Shown: in pieces, positions 41,498 to 50,605 of the stretch
How positions within the stretch are numbered: position 1 is the stretch's first letter
How the letters are laid out: each line of letters opens with the position of its first letter
From: Deltaproteobacteria bacterium
GTDB taxonomy: Bacteria; Desulfobacterota; Desulfovibrionia; Desulfovibrionales; Desulfovibrionaceae
Length of the DNA: 64,000 nt
NCBI GenBank assembly: GCA_031285295.1
Contig: JAITWK010000028.1
Location: 62,001 to 126,000 of the forward strand
Direction: 5' to 3'
The notes under the pieces: model-generated
The model's input: the letters and a program-made list of their open reading frames with translations, nothing else
Database searches by the model: none
Told to the model about the DNA's origin: nothing
Program-made: the position numbers and the translations under genes

Positions 41498-43120
41498 CTA
41501 TGCGGCCTTGGCCTGCGCGGCTTCCGCCCCCTCGCCCTTGATCCAGCTTCTGATGATACCCATGGTCTGTTCCATATTCTGTTCCGAAAGGTGCAGGGCG
41601 TGGGCCTTGATGTCCTCGATCTTTTCCAGGATGGCCATGGCGTCCAGTTCGTCGTCCGAGCTTTCCACCAGCGCCAGGCGTTCTTCGCCCATAGGCAGGC
41701 CGGCCAGTTCTTCGAGCATTTCGCCTTCCACTTTGGGGCGAATCAGGGCCATGACCACCGGGCGCACCACGATAATCAGGAAGAGGAAGATGAGCATGGC
41801 GTTGAGGAAGGGCTTGCCGATGCGGATGGCGTAATCGGTGATTACTGCGGCCAGGTTGCGTTCTTCTTCCAGTACCGGTGCGCCGAAGGGAATGTTGCTT
41901 ACTTCAATGATATCGCCGCGTGCCGAATTGTAACCCACGGCGCTGGAGACCAACTGGCGGATATTGCGCAGTTCTTCTTCGGTGCGGGGCACGAAGACCA
42001 TTTCGCCGTTTTCATCGGGGGTATAGGTTCCGTCAACGATAACAGCCACGCTCAGGCGGTTGATGTCACCAACGCTGCCGATGATATTCTGTTCTTCCTT
42101 GTTGATTTCAAAGTTGGTGCTGCGCTGTTCACGAGTGCCGCTCTGGTTGCTCAAAGCGCCCACGCTGTCGCCACGGAAGTTCACGTCCGGCACACCGGAT
42201 TCCAGGTTGGCGCTGCCCTGGTTGGATTCTTCCATACGGTTTTCCGAACGCACCACCGTCACGGTTGGGTCGTACAGTTCTTTTCTGATGGTCTTCTGGC
42301 TGAAATCAAGTTCGGCGTTAACCTTGACGCTCACGCGGCCTACGCCCAGCACCGGGGTAAGCAGTTCTTCAATGCGGCGCTCAAGGTTCTGCTGGGTAAC
42401 CATGCGATGTTCATACTGGGTGTTGGTCAGGCCGTAGAGCGAAGCTTCGTCTTCCGGCTGATACAAGGCCTTGCCGGCGGTGTCGGTGATGGCGATACGA
42501 TCTTTTGTCAGACCTTCGACAGCCATGGTCACCAGGTTGACGATGGCGTTCACGTCACGGCCTTCCAGCCTTTTGCCGTCCTTCAGGCGGATAACCACTG
42601 AAGCCGAAGGCTTTTGCTGTTCTTCGATGAACAGGCTGCGCTGCGGAATCACCAGATGCACGCGTACGTTTTCCACGGCGGCGAAGTCGGAGATAGTGCG
42701 GGCCAGTTCGCCTTGCAGGGCGCGTTGATATTTGATTTTCTGCGCGAAATCCGTTTCGCCCACCTGAATCTGGTCAAAGGCCTCAAAGCCGATGCCCTGG
42801 CCCATGATGTTGCCTTCACCGGCAATCTGGATACGCAGCTGATGAACTTTGTCCGCCGGAACCATAATCGTGCTGCCGTTTTCCGCCAGCTCATACTTTA
42901 TTTTCTGGGCATCCAGGCTTTTGACCACGCGGTTGGCGTCTTCCGGGCCGAGATTGCTGTAAAGGGAAGTCATTTCCGTGCTGTTCAGGGCAAAGAGCAT
43001 TACGAAGAAAGCCGCAATCAACAGGGCGGCGATACCGCCAACCATGATGCGCTGGGAAACACCTATTCTGCTCCAGAACGATTTAGCTTTCAAAAGTGCT
43101 TGTGATACAAATTGGGGCAT
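41498..43120 (-). CDS. fliF: Flagellar MS-ring protein FliF
   Basis: 540-aa inner-membrane ring protein, base of the flagellar motor and export apparatus. TM1 is at about residues 24-44 (MVGGIAALLIAAFFVMLFAL) and TM2 at about 437-457 (FLNAMLIFLFLIIVVRPVVM). Ring-building motifs lie between (VRVHLVIPQRSLF, ASVVIRLKDG, VTMAVEGL). The C-terminal FliG-binding tail is present (DIKAHALHLSEQNMEQ). It is last in flgB-flgC-fliE-fliF; fliG, which normally follows, is absent, replaced by repeats and an aldo/keto reductase. GGAGG precedes the ATG. Confidence 0.96.
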   Translation of the reverse strand: MPQFVSQALLKAKSFWSRIGVSQRIMVGGIAALLIAAFFVMLFALNSTEMTSLYSNLGPEDANRVVKSLDAQKIKYELAENGSTIMVPADKVHQLRIQIAGEGNIMGQGIGFEAFDQIQVGETDFAQKIKYQRALQGELARTISDFAAVENVRVHLVIPQRSLFIEEQQKPSASVVIRLKDGKRLEGRDVNAIVNLVTMAVEGLTKDRIAITDTAGKALYQPEDEASLYGLTNTQYEHRMVTQQNLERRIEELLTPVLGVGRVSVKVNAELDFSQKTIRKELYDPTVTVVRSENRMEESNQGSANLESGVPDVNFRGDSVGALSNQSGTREQRSTNFEINKEEQNIIGSVGDINRLSVAVIVDGTYTPDENGEMVFVPRTEEELRNIRQLVSSAVGYNSARGDIIEVSNIPFGAPVLEEERNLAAVITDYAIRIGKPFLNAMLIFLFLIIVVRPVVMALIRPKVEGEMLEELAGLPMGEERLALVESSDDELDAMAILEKIEDIKAHALHLSEQNMEQTMGIIRSWIKGEGAEAAQAKAA

Positions 43121-43188
43121 TTTATCCTCCGCCTGCTTTAAACCGGGATGCTGTTTCGGTTTTTGGTAAGGTTAAATTTTTTTAGTTT

Positions 43189-43515
43189 CTAGAACTGCAT
43201 ACGCGAAAGTTCACGGTAGGCTTCCATGACTTTGTTGCGTACTGCTGCCGTCATATTCATGGCCAGGCCGGCCTTCTGCATGGAGATCATCAATTCGTGC
43301 ACGTTTTGGTGCTCGCCGGAGGCAAAGGACTGGATCATCTGCTTTTTCTCCGTTTGCATGTCGTTGACCTTGGAGATCGATTCGCCAAGCGTGTCGCTGA
43401 AAGAGGATACCGGCTGCGCCTGCGGCTTGAGGGCGTTTGCGTTTACCGACTGTTCGGCTTTGGCGAAATTGCGCAGGGCCGTGGTGTAAGCTTTGAGTCC
43501 GACTGTTCCGATCAT
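43189..43515 (-). CDS. fliE: Flagellar hook-basal body protein FliE
   Basis: 108-aa adaptor between MS-ring and rod. Typical C-terminus HELMISMQKAGLAMNMTAAVRNKVMEAYRELSRMQF (recognised by MISMQKA and VRNKVMEAYRE). The N-terminal half is poorly conserved, as usual. GGAG upstream; between flgC and fliF in the operon. Confidence 0.93.
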   Translation of the reverse strand: MIGTVGLKAYTTALRNFAKAEQSVNANALKPQAQPVSSFSDTLGESISKVNDMQTEKKQMIQSFASGEHQNVHELMISMQKAGLAMNMTAAVRNKVMEAYRELSRMQF

Positions 43516-43539
43516 GATGATGCTCCGCTTTAATCTGCT

Positions 43540-43977
43540 CTATCTGCCGATTTCCAGGGCCTTGTTGTACATGGCCTTGATGGTGTCCACACTGGTGACG
43601 TTGGCTTCGTAACCGCGCTGGGCGGTCATGAGGTTGGCCATTTCCTCAACCATGTTGATATCCGGGTAGGCCACATAACCATCGGCGTTGGCGTCGGGGT
43701 GTCCCGGCTCGTAAACCAGCTTCAGCGGGCGGCTATCCGTAGCCACATGCATCACGCGCACGCCGCGCAGTTCGCGGTCCAGAGCGCTTTGCATCTGCTT
43801 GCTGAACGGGTCGTCCACCGGAATGGCGGCCATTATTGTGGTCTTGCGGCGGTAAGGGCCACCGTCCGGCGTGCGCGTAGTTTTGGCGTTGGCCAGGTTC
43901 ATGGAAATGATATTCATGTTGGTGCGCTCGGCGGACAGAGCCGAAGCGCTGATATCCATAGCTGTCATGAAGTCCAT
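43540..43977 (-). CDS. flgC: Flagellar basal-body rod protein FlgC
   Basis: 145-aa proximal rod subunit. N-terminal rod signature DISASALSAERTNMNIISMNLANAKTTR (recognised by SALSAERTNMN and NLANA); YVAYPDINMVEEMANL and the C-terminal YEANVTSVDTIKAM helix. The ATG overlaps the flgB stop (TAATG), so translation is coupled. Confidence 0.95.
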   Translation of the reverse strand: MDFMTAMDISASALSAERTNMNIISMNLANAKTTRTPDGGPYRRKTTIMAAIPVDDPFSKQMQSALDRELRGVRVMHVATDSRPLKLVYEPGHPDANADGYVAYPDINMVEEMANLMTAQRGYEANVTSVDTIKAMYNKALEIGR

Positions 43978-44387
43978 TATTTCTGACCTTCCGTTATAAC
44001 GTTGCGGATGCCGTCAAAGCTGCTTTTCATAACCGAGGCGAGGGCGTTGTATTGCAACGAGTTCTTGGCCATCACAGCCATTTCCTTATCCAGATCGACC
44101 CGGTCTTCACCGTGCACCACTCGCGGCACGAATTTTTTGTCCCATTCCGGACCAAAGCTTGCGGGATCAAAAGCCGCAGGCAGATGTTTTTCGTTGGTGC
44201 GGCTGAGTTTTCCTTTAGCGTCCAGGCCCAGGGCGGCTTGCAATTCTTTTTCAAATTCCAGGGTGCGCGGCTTGTAACCGGGAGTTCTGACGTTGGCCAG
44301 GTTACTCATGACAACATTCTGACGCTTGAGCTGCATGTCCATCACGCTACCCACGAGATTGACGTGACCTTCAATTATGCCTTTCAT
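43977..44387 (-). CDS. flgB: Flagellar basal-body rod protein FlgB
   Basis: 136-aa proximal rod subunit, first gene of the operon. N-terminal VMDMQLKRQNVVMSNLANVRTPGYKPR signature (recognised by NLANVRTPGYK); C-terminal VDLDKEMAVMAKNSLQYNALAS. A sigma-54 promoter lies about 100 bp upstream and GGAGG before the ATG. Confidence 0.95.
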   Translation of the reverse strand: MKGIIEGHVNLVGSVMDMQLKRQNVVMSNLANVRTPGYKPRTLEFEKELQAALGLDAKGKLSRTNEKHLPAAFDPASFGPEWDKKFVPRVVHGEDRVDLDKEMAVMAKNSLQYNALASVMKSSFDGIRNVITEGQK

Positions 44388-44484
44388 GCAGACCTCCTTA
44401 AACTTTATCGAAGCTATTCTTTAAACTTTGCCCGGGCTGGCTCGTTAACCGGAAAATTTTTCCCGCCCGTTTGGATACCTGTTA

Positions 44485-44501
44485 AGCAAACAGTGTACCA
44501 A
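44485..44501 (-). promoter_or_regulatory. Sigma-54 promoter of the flgB operon
   Basis: On the minus strand TTGGTACACTGTTTGCT: GG and GC separated by 10 nt; a T replaces C after GG. Predicted start near 44473, about 86 nt before the flgB ATG. Confidence 0.65.
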
Positions 44502-44736
44502 TGAAATAACTATTTATATTTACACTATATTTTTGCAGGAAAATTTTACCTGTCAAAAAAACCACTAGCGTAAATCCACTTTAAAAAGCGGTATCCACTC
44601 TGTAGGGATATGCTTGACCCATAACCGGCCTACTATCGGCATATTTTATTTTTACATTTAATTTCGCATAGTTATATGAAAAAATATCACATAAACACGA
44701 CTGATATTCCGCGGAGAAAAAACCGGACAAGGCAAG

Positions 44737-44753
44737 TTGGCACGCTCATTGCT
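44737..44753 (+). promoter_or_regulatory. Sigma-54 promoter of the TPR gene
   Basis: TTGGCACGCTCATTGCT, essentially the consensus YTGGCACG-N4-TTGCW. Predicted start near 44765, giving a leader of about 100 nt to ATG 44864. The 476-bp space between flgB and this gene has no ORF, only these two divergent promoters and A/T-rich DNA. Confidence 0.85.
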
Positions 44754-44863
44754 TTGAACCAGGGCAAGGACACGATGTAGAGTCCGGAATATCAACCCGG
44801 TTCCGGTAAGCAACAGACAGGCAAGTCTGTGCCGGACCGCCCAGCTTCAATACGGAGGGGAAA

Positions 44864-45424
44864 ATGAGCAAGCATATCGATTACGAAATCAACAAGGAAC
44901 TCGGCGAGTGCTATCTCTTTATGGGAGAATTCGACAAGGCAGCCGATTACTACAACAAGGCAGCGGCCTGTGATGCAGGTCACGCCGCTCCCTATCTCGG
45001 CCTGGCTACCATTGCCATGCAGAAGAAGGACAGCGCGGGTGCCGCCGAACTGTACCGCAAGGCCCTGGAACTGGAAGAAAGCGACAAACCGCTGACCGGT
45101 CTTGGCCTGGCTAACGCCGAACTGGGTAACAATGAAGAGGCTTTCGAATATTTCGTCAAGGCCCTCAAAAAGAACCCCACAAACCTCATTGCCATGAACG
45201 GCATGGTGCAGCTGGCCTATGTTCTGAACCGCGTGGCCGATACCCTGCCCCGGCTGGAAGCCGCCCTGCAAATTCAGGAAAACGAGACCGTACGTTTTAC
45301 CCTGGCCGGCTGCCTCAGTTATCAGGGACGCGATGAGGAAGCGCGCGAGCAACTGGAAATTTTACTGGCCGACAACCCGGCCAACGCCAGCGCGCAAGAA
45401 CTTTACGCACGCATCGCGGCGTAA
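44864..45424 (+). CDS. Tetratricopeptide-repeat protein, sigma-54 controlled
   Basis: 186-aa soluble protein made almost wholly of TPR units: GECYLFMGEFDKAADYYNKAA, APYLGLATIAMQKKDSAGAAELYRKALELEE and so on (about five repeats; pattern W/L-G-Y-A-F-A-P recognisable). No signal peptide. GGAGG precedes the ATG. It is divergent from flgB and under a near-perfect -24/-12 promoter, so it is probably a chaperone or scaffold of the flagellar programme (inference). Confidence 0.85.
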   Translation: MSKHIDYEINKELGECYLFMGEFDKAADYYNKAAACDAGHAAPYLGLATIAMQKKDSAGAAELYRKALELEESDKPLTGLGLANAELGNNEEAFEYFVKALKKNPTNLIAMNGMVQLAYVLNRVADTLPRLEAALQIQENETVRFTLAGCLSYQGRDEEAREQLEILLADNPANASAQELYARIAA

Positions 45425-45474
45425 AGGGTTCAGGCTGCCTGCCATCAGCCTGAATCCATCCCCTCCCCAAATGG

Positions 45475-45508
45475 TTCCCCGGTCGGCGGCGGTCGTCGGC
45501 CGGGGGAT
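45475..45508 (+). terminator. Hairpin after the TPR gene
   Basis: CCCCGG...CCGGGG stem enclosing a GTCGGCGGCGGTCGTCGG loop region, 50 nt beyond the stop. It has no T-run, so termination is only probable. Confidence 0.45.
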
Positions 45509-45670
45509 CAGACGCTATTTATAAAAATATCCCCGCATGTACATACCGGATGGCGCCTAAGTTTGCCGTCAGGCCTTACCATCGCACTTGCTGAACAGGG
45601 GCTTACTGTGCTACCAGCTATCTTGTGACTTTAATCATTCGGCCTCTAATTCTGAAGGTTACAATAGCCC

Positions 45671-48064
45671 ATGCCGCAACCTGATCTCCCGGAAACCGCC
45701 GGGTGCCTGCCGCGCCTCTTTGCGCCCCTTCTGCTGCTGGCGCTGCTTGCGCTGCTGCCCCCGCTGGTATTGTCCGTTTCCGCCACGCCTTCCCTGGCCG
45801 CCAGCGCTCTGAAAATGCCATCAATGGATCAGGGAGACAGCCAGGATTCCACCTGGACCCTTAACTCCGAACGCATGTTCTCGTTGGCTGGCGGCGACAT
45901 CATGGAAGCCCAGGGCAATGTTGAACTGCGCATGGGCAACGACATTCTGGTGGCCGATTTCGCCCGCTACTACACCAAAACCAACTGGATTTATCTCTCC
46001 GGCAACGTCAAAGTGCGCATGGGCGGTGACGAATTAACCGCTGCTTCGGCTGAATTCAACTTAAGTTCGCGCACCGGCTGGCTTACCGATGGGCAAATCT
46101 TCCTCGCCGGGCCGCACCTTTACATGGCCGGTGAACGCATCACCAAATTCTTCGGCGATGTTTACGATTTCAAAAATGCCACCATCACCGCCTGCGATGG
46201 CGACAGTCCGGCCTGGTCTTTTGCCGCCGATTCGGCAGTAGTTGAACTGGACGGTTACGCCCAGCTCTGGGGTACCTCCTTTCGGGTGAAAAACGCTCCG
46301 GTCGTATACAGCCCGTTTATGATCGTACCGGCCAAAACCGAACGTCAGACCGGCTTCCTCGTACCGGAATGGGGCCATGATGGGGAGCTCGGCGAATTTT
46401 TCAACCTGCCTTTTTTCTGGGCCATAGACAGCAGCCGCGACCTTACCATCAACGAATACTACATGAGCAAACAGGGCTGGATGCACGGCCTCACCTACCG
46501 CTCACGCGGCTCGGAAGACGAAAAACTGTGGCTGCGCTTCGACTGGATGCGCGGCAGAAACAGCATTACGGAAGATGGACAGGGCGGTCGTACGGGCGAC
46601 AATCTGGTACGCACCAATGAGGAACGCTGGTGGTTGCGCGGTATGTATGACTGGCGCATGCCCGGCGATCCTTTGGTGCGCATGCGGGCCGACCTGGACC
46701 TGGTTTCCGATCAGGACTTTCTGCGTGAATTTCAGGATGGCATGTCCGGTTTCGACTTCAGCCGCGAAGAATTGTTTGGTGAGTTTTCCCGCGATTTGCG
46801 GGAAAGAGATCTGGATCGCGTAAGCACGGTTATGCTCTTCCGCGAGTGGCAACGCGCCAGCCTGTATCTTTCCGGCGCTTATGAGCAGAACCCTGCGCTG
46901 GGGCACGGCAACCTCTCGCGCAACCGTGACGACAACGTGCAAACCATGCCGTCTTTTGACGCCTTTTTGCACAAGGGACGCATTTTTGCCGACTTTCCGC
47001 TGGAAATCGAAGCCAGCGCCCAGGCCGCCTACAAGTACAGGCGCGAAGGCACGCGTGGCGCACGCTACGATCTGGTACCCAGAGTTTCTTTGCCCCTGCA
47101 TTCACAATACGGTTCGATCATCGCCAGCGCCGCTCTGCGCTCCACCTGGTACAACACCGAATATAAAGGCGAAAATCCAACCGGAAATCGTTCCGTAAGC
47201 GGCGATTCCGACCGCATGCATGCCGAGTTCGATATTCAGGGTTCCACGGAGTTCAGCCGCAACTACGCCCTCGCGCCCACGGCAAATCTCTTGAAAGCCG
47301 GTGACAGTCAATGGTCCGCTATCCGGCACAGCATTGTGCCGCGCGTAACCTACAGCAACCGCAATTACGACGACCAGTCCACCAACCCCTACTACGATGA
47401 ATATGACCAGCTATCTTCGCGCAACGAGCTGGTTTATTCCATTGAAAACACCCTCACCCGCAAACGTGAACGCATGCTCACCAGAAAAAACGCTGCGGGC
47501 GAAGATGAAAACTATGTGGAATCCGACTACCGCAGAATACTCCGCCTGCGCCTGGAGCAGGCCTATGATATCCACGAGTCAAACCGCGATTATGACCTGT
47601 CCGCCTATCCGCGCCGTCCTTTCCGCGACATCATGGCCGAAGCCGAGTTCTATTGGGACGAAGGCCTTTCGTTCACCAGCCGCAGCTATTGGTCGCCAAA
47701 CACCGGGCAGGTTACCAAGCACTCGCACGGCATAAGCCTAAGCCGCCCGGAATTTGGCTCCATTTCCACCGGCCTGACCTTCCTCAACAAGGTGGATGAC
47801 TACTTTCTCCGGCGCCGGGACGAGACAACCATGCTGACCGTGCGCGGCGATCTGGACCTGTACGGGCCGTTCTCGGCCATTTTCTACTACAACTGGAGCG
47901 TCAAGGGACCGGCAGAAACGGAAAAAGGCCTGCAAATCATATACGATCATCAGTGCTTCCAACTGCTGGGCCAGCTTGAAATCGACAGGGATGACGAAAC
48001 CGGCAAAAGCGACACCTCGGTGCGTTTTATGTTCAAGCTCACCGGCCTTGGCCTTGGCATGTAA
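45671..48064 (+). CDS. lptD: LPS-assembly protein LptD
   Basis: 797-aa outer-membrane beta-barrel that inserts lipopolysaccharide. An N-terminal signal/hydrophobic segment (residues about 14-44) is followed by an OstA beta-jellyroll (about 60-200: MEAQGNVELRMGNDILVADFARYY, ITACDGDSPAWSFAA) and a long barrel of alternating strands to the C-terminus. Length is typical. Only one Cys is evident in the mature jellyroll part, so the enterobacterial disulfide pattern is absent. The upstream ribosome-binding site is weak. Confidence 0.92.
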   Translation: MPQPDLPETAGCLPRLFAPLLLLALLALLPPLVLSVSATPSLAASALKMPSMDQGDSQDSTWTLNSERMFSLAGGDIMEAQGNVELRMGNDILVADFARYYTKTNWIYLSGNVKVRMGGDELTAASAEFNLSSRTGWLTDGQIFLAGPHLYMAGERITKFFGDVYDFKNATITACDGDSPAWSFAADSAVVELDGYAQLWGTSFRVKNAPVVYSPFMIVPAKTERQTGFLVPEWGHDGELGEFFNLPFFWAIDSSRDLTINEYYMSKQGWMHGLTYRSRGSEDEKLWLRFDWMRGRNSITEDGQGGRTGDNLVRTNEERWWLRGMYDWRMPGDPLVRMRADLDLVSDQDFLREFQDGMSGFDFSREELFGEFSRDLRERDLDRVSTVMLFREWQRASLYLSGAYEQNPALGHGNLSRNRDDNVQTMPSFDAFLHKGRIFADFPLEIEASAQAAYKYRREGTRGARYDLVPRVSLPLHSQYGSIIASAALRSTWYNTEYKGENPTGNRSVSGDSDRMHAEFDIQGSTEFSRNYALAPTANLLKAGDSQWSAIRHSIVPRVTYSNRNYDDQSTNPYYDEYDQLSSRNELVYSIENTLTRKRERMLTRKNAAGEDENYVESDYRRILRLRLEQAYDIHESNRDYDLSAYPRRPFRDIMAEAEFYWDEGLSFTSRSYWSPNTGQVTKHSHGISLSRPEFGSISTGLTFLNKVDDYFLRRRDETTMLTVRGDLDLYGPFSAIFYYNWSVKGPAETEKGLQIIYDHQCFQLLGQLEIDRDDETGKSDTSVRFMFKLTGLGLGM

Positions 48065-48106
48065 TTCCATTTCCAGTCTCAAATTACCTCAATTCAGGAC
48101 CCGTCC

Positions 48107-48289
48107 ATGAGTGAAAACAAAAAAGAAAATCCCATCCGGGATCGTTACAACCGTGAATTTGTGGAAGTTTATTGCCCAAACTGCAAGCAGAGCAAAATCA
48201 TCGCCCTGCCGGACGAGCCCATCCCAAAATGCGATTTCTGCCGTCAGGAAATGATCATCCGTGAAATCCTCACGGAAGGTAAATATTAA
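48107..48289 (+). CDS. Small zinc-ribbon protein
   Basis: 60-aa protein with a four-Cys zinc ribbon: CPNC (residues 23-26) and CDFC (residues 43-46), separated by 16 residues. Charged ends. It follows lptD by 42 nt and precedes an amino-acid binding protein gene. Function unknown; such ribbons often bind nucleic acid or act as assembly factors. Confidence 0.78.
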   Translation: MSENKKENPIRDRYNREFVEVYCPNCKQSKIIALPDEPIPKCDFCRQEMIIREILTEGKY

Positions 48290-48312
48290 CCAGCCCCAAA
48301 ATTGGAGGAAGC

Positions 48313-49134
48313 ATGAAACTGTTCAAATCGCTGGCTCTGTGCCTGTGTTTGTGTCTGTTCGCCTCGGCAGCCTTTGCCGCTGATACCGAACTGGCCAAAA
48401 AATCCACCATCAACAGCGTTCTGGCCAAGGGCGAGCTGCGCGTTGGCTTTGACCCCGGCTATATGCCCTTTGAAATGATCGATAAAAACGGCAACTATAT
48501 CGGATTCGACATTGATATGGGCCGCGAACTGGCCAAAGCCATGGGCGTTAAGTTCACGCCGGTCAGCATCGACTTTGACGGCATGGTGGGCGCCCTGATT
48601 GCCGACAAGTGCGATGTGATCATCAGCGCCATGACCATCACCCAGCAGCGCAACCTGCGCATCAGCTTTGCCGATACTTACATCTCCGTTGGCCAGAGCG
48701 TTATCGTGAACAACAAGCACAAGGACACGATCACTTCCTGGGAACAGCTCAACGATCCCAAGTACCTGATCATCTGCCGCCAGGGCACCACCAGCGAAGA
48801 AGCCGTTAAGCGCTACCTGCCCAAGGCCCAATACAAGACTTTTGAAAAAGAAGTCGACGGCGCTCTGGAAGTCAGCAACAACCGCGCCGACGCCTGGGTT
48901 TACGACATGCCCTTCAACGTGGTTTTCCACGCCCAGCAAGGCAAAAACAGCACCTTCCACCTGGATGAGCCCTTCACCTACGAGCCGCTTGGCATCGCCA
49001 TCAAGCAGGGCGACCCGGATTTCCTGAACTTCATCAACAACTTCCTGCGCCAGATCCGCAACGATGGCCGCTACGACCGCATGTACAACAAGTGGATTCG
49101 TACGACTGACTGGTTTGATCAGGCCCAGAATTAA
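48313..49134 (+). CDS. Amino-acid ABC transporter substrate-binding protein
   Basis: 273-aa periplasmic binding protein of SBP family 3 (polar amino acids/cystine type). Signal peptide residues 1 to about 23 (FASAAFA-A). Mature features GELRVGFDPGYMPFEM, GFDIDMGRELAKAMGV, MTITQQRNLRISFADTYI, CRQGTTSEEA and DAWVYDMPFN. GGAGGAAG precedes the ATG. No permease or ATPase gene follows, so it is an orphan here. Confidence 0.9.
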   Translation: MKLFKSLALCLCLCLFASAAFAADTELAKKSTINSVLAKGELRVGFDPGYMPFEMIDKNGNYIGFDIDMGRELAKAMGVKFTPVSIDFDGMVGALIADKCDVIISAMTITQQRNLRISFADTYISVGQSVIVNNKHKDTITSWEQLNDPKYLIICRQGTTSEEAVKRYLPKAQYKTFEKEVDGALEVSNNRADAWVYDMPFNVVFHAQQGKNSTFHLDEPFTYEPLGIAIKQGDPDFLNFINNFLRQIRNDGRYDRMYNKWIRTTDWFDQAQN

Positions 49135-49247
49135 TTTTATTGGGTAGTTATTGGAGGGGCTCCGCCCCTCCAAACCTCCCCGCATAGGGCAATTGCCCTA
49201 TGTACCCATTTTAAATTTACCCTACCCTAGTCCATTGGAGGCAAGCT

Positions 49248-50552
49248 TTGCGTCTTTTGATTATCGGTTCCGGCGGTCGGGAACATGCTCTGGCCTGGAA
49301 ACTGGCTCAAAGCCACCAGGTTAGCGAAATTCATATGGCACCGGGCAACGGCGCTACTGCTGGCGGCAACTGGAGCAAGCCGATACTTAACGTGCCGGTT
49401 GCGGTGGATGACATCCCCGGATTGATCAAGCACATCCAGGCAGCCGGTATCGATTTTGTCGTGCCGGGCCCGGAACTGGCCCTGGTCAGCGGCATTACCG
49501 ATGCCTGCGCCGCCATTGGCGTCCCCTGTTTTGGGCCGGATACGCTTTGCGCCCGTCTGGAAGGCTCCAAAATTTTCGCCAAGGAAATTATGGCCGAATC
49601 CGGCGTACCCACTGCCGATTACGCGGTTTTTTCCGATCATGCCGCTGCAACGGCCTATGTTAAAGCCAAGAACGGCCCGATCGTGATCAAGGCTGACGGT
49701 CTGGCGGCCGGAAAAGGCGTGGTTGTAGCCGCAAACGCAGCCGAGGCTCTGGAAGCTCTGGATGCCATGCTGCTGCAAAAAAATATCGGCGAAGCGGCCA
49801 GCCGGGTGCTGCTGGAAGAAACCCTGAACGGCGAAGAAGTCTCGCTGCTGGCTTTTTGCGATGGAGAGTGTGCCGTTCCTCTGCCTTCGGCTCAGGATCA
49901 CAAGCGGGTTTTCGACAATGACGCCGGACCGAATACCGGCGGTATGGGCGCTTACAGTCCGGCCCCGCTCCTGCCGGCGGAACAAGGCCGCGAAATTTGC
50001 GACCTGGTGATCACCCCCATCCTGCGCACCATGAAGGCCAAGGGGCACCCCTTCAAAGGCATGCTCTACGCCGGGCTGATGTTTACCCCGCAGGGCATCA
50101 AAGTTCTGGAATATAACACGCGTTTTGGCGATCCCGAATGCCAGCCGCTGCTCATGCGCCTGGACAGCGATCTGCTGGAAATAATGCAGGCCTGCGTAGC
50201 CGGACGCCTGGATGAAATTCAAATTTGCTACCGCCCGGAAAGCGCCGTCTGCGTTGTCGTCAGCGCCGAAGGTTATCCCGGTTCCTACGCCAAGGGCATG
50301 GAAATCAGCGGACTGGAAGATGCGGAAGCGGCAAAAAATGTTGCCCCCGGAGAGATTAAGGTATTTCAGGCCGGTACCAAATTGGAGAACGGCAAGCTGT
50401 TGTCCAGCGGCGGGCGGGTGCTGGGCGTGACCGCCTTGGGCGCTGGTTTGCGCGAAGCCAGAGACCGGGCCTATGCCGCCATAGAAAAAATCAACATGGC
50501 TAAAGCCCACTACCGCCATGATATTGGCGACAAGGGGCTAGCTCGAAGCTAG
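49248..50552 (+). CDS. purD: Phosphoribosylamine-glycine ligase
   Basis: ATP-grasp enzyme of purine synthesis (GAR synthetase), 434 aa. N-terminal RLLIIGSGGREHALAWKL; FVVPGPELAL; ATP-grasp GPIVIKADGLAAGKGVVVA; GEEVSLLAFCDGE; DNDAGPNTGGMGAYSPAP; EYNTRFGDPECQPLL. It starts at TTG with GGAGG 8 nt upstream. Monocistronic, ending at a bidirectional terminator shared with hom. Confidence 0.96.
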   Translation: MRLLIIGSGGREHALAWKLAQSHQVSEIHMAPGNGATAGGNWSKPILNVPVAVDDIPGLIKHIQAAGIDFVVPGPELALVSGITDACAAIGVPCFGPDTLCARLEGSKIFAKEIMAESGVPTADYAVFSDHAAATAYVKAKNGPIVIKADGLAAGKGVVVAANAAEALEALDAMLLQKNIGEAASRVLLEETLNGEEVSLLAFCDGECAVPLPSAQDHKRVFDNDAGPNTGGMGAYSPAPLLPAEQGREICDLVITPILRTMKAKGHPFKGMLYAGLMFTPQGIKVLEYNTRFGDPECQPLLMRLDSDLLEIMQACVAGRLDEIQICYRPESAVCVVVSAEGYPGSYAKGMEISGLEDAEAAKNVAPGEIKVFQAGTKLENGKLLSSGGRVLGVTALGAGLREARDRAYAAIEKINMAKAHYRHDIGDKGLARS

Positions 50553-50574
50553 CCAGCAGAACTTATTGATGATT

Positions 50575-50602
50575 AGCAAAAGCGGCGAAAGCCGCTTTTG
50601 CT
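50575..50602. terminator. Bidirectional terminator between purD and hom
   Basis: Perfect 12-bp stem AGCAAAAGCGGC / GCCGCTTTTGCT with a GAAA loop, then GTTTT. Convergent genes on both sides. Confidence 0.85.
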
Positions 50603-50605
50603 GTT

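Noticed and set aside
41372-42601. 409-aa plus-strand ORF opposite fliF, running through the covarying repeat
   Set aside because: Antisense shadow of fliF; the non-overlapping part lies in the structured repeat.
49227-50519. 430-aa minus-strand ORF opposite purD
   Set aside because: Shadow frame of purD.
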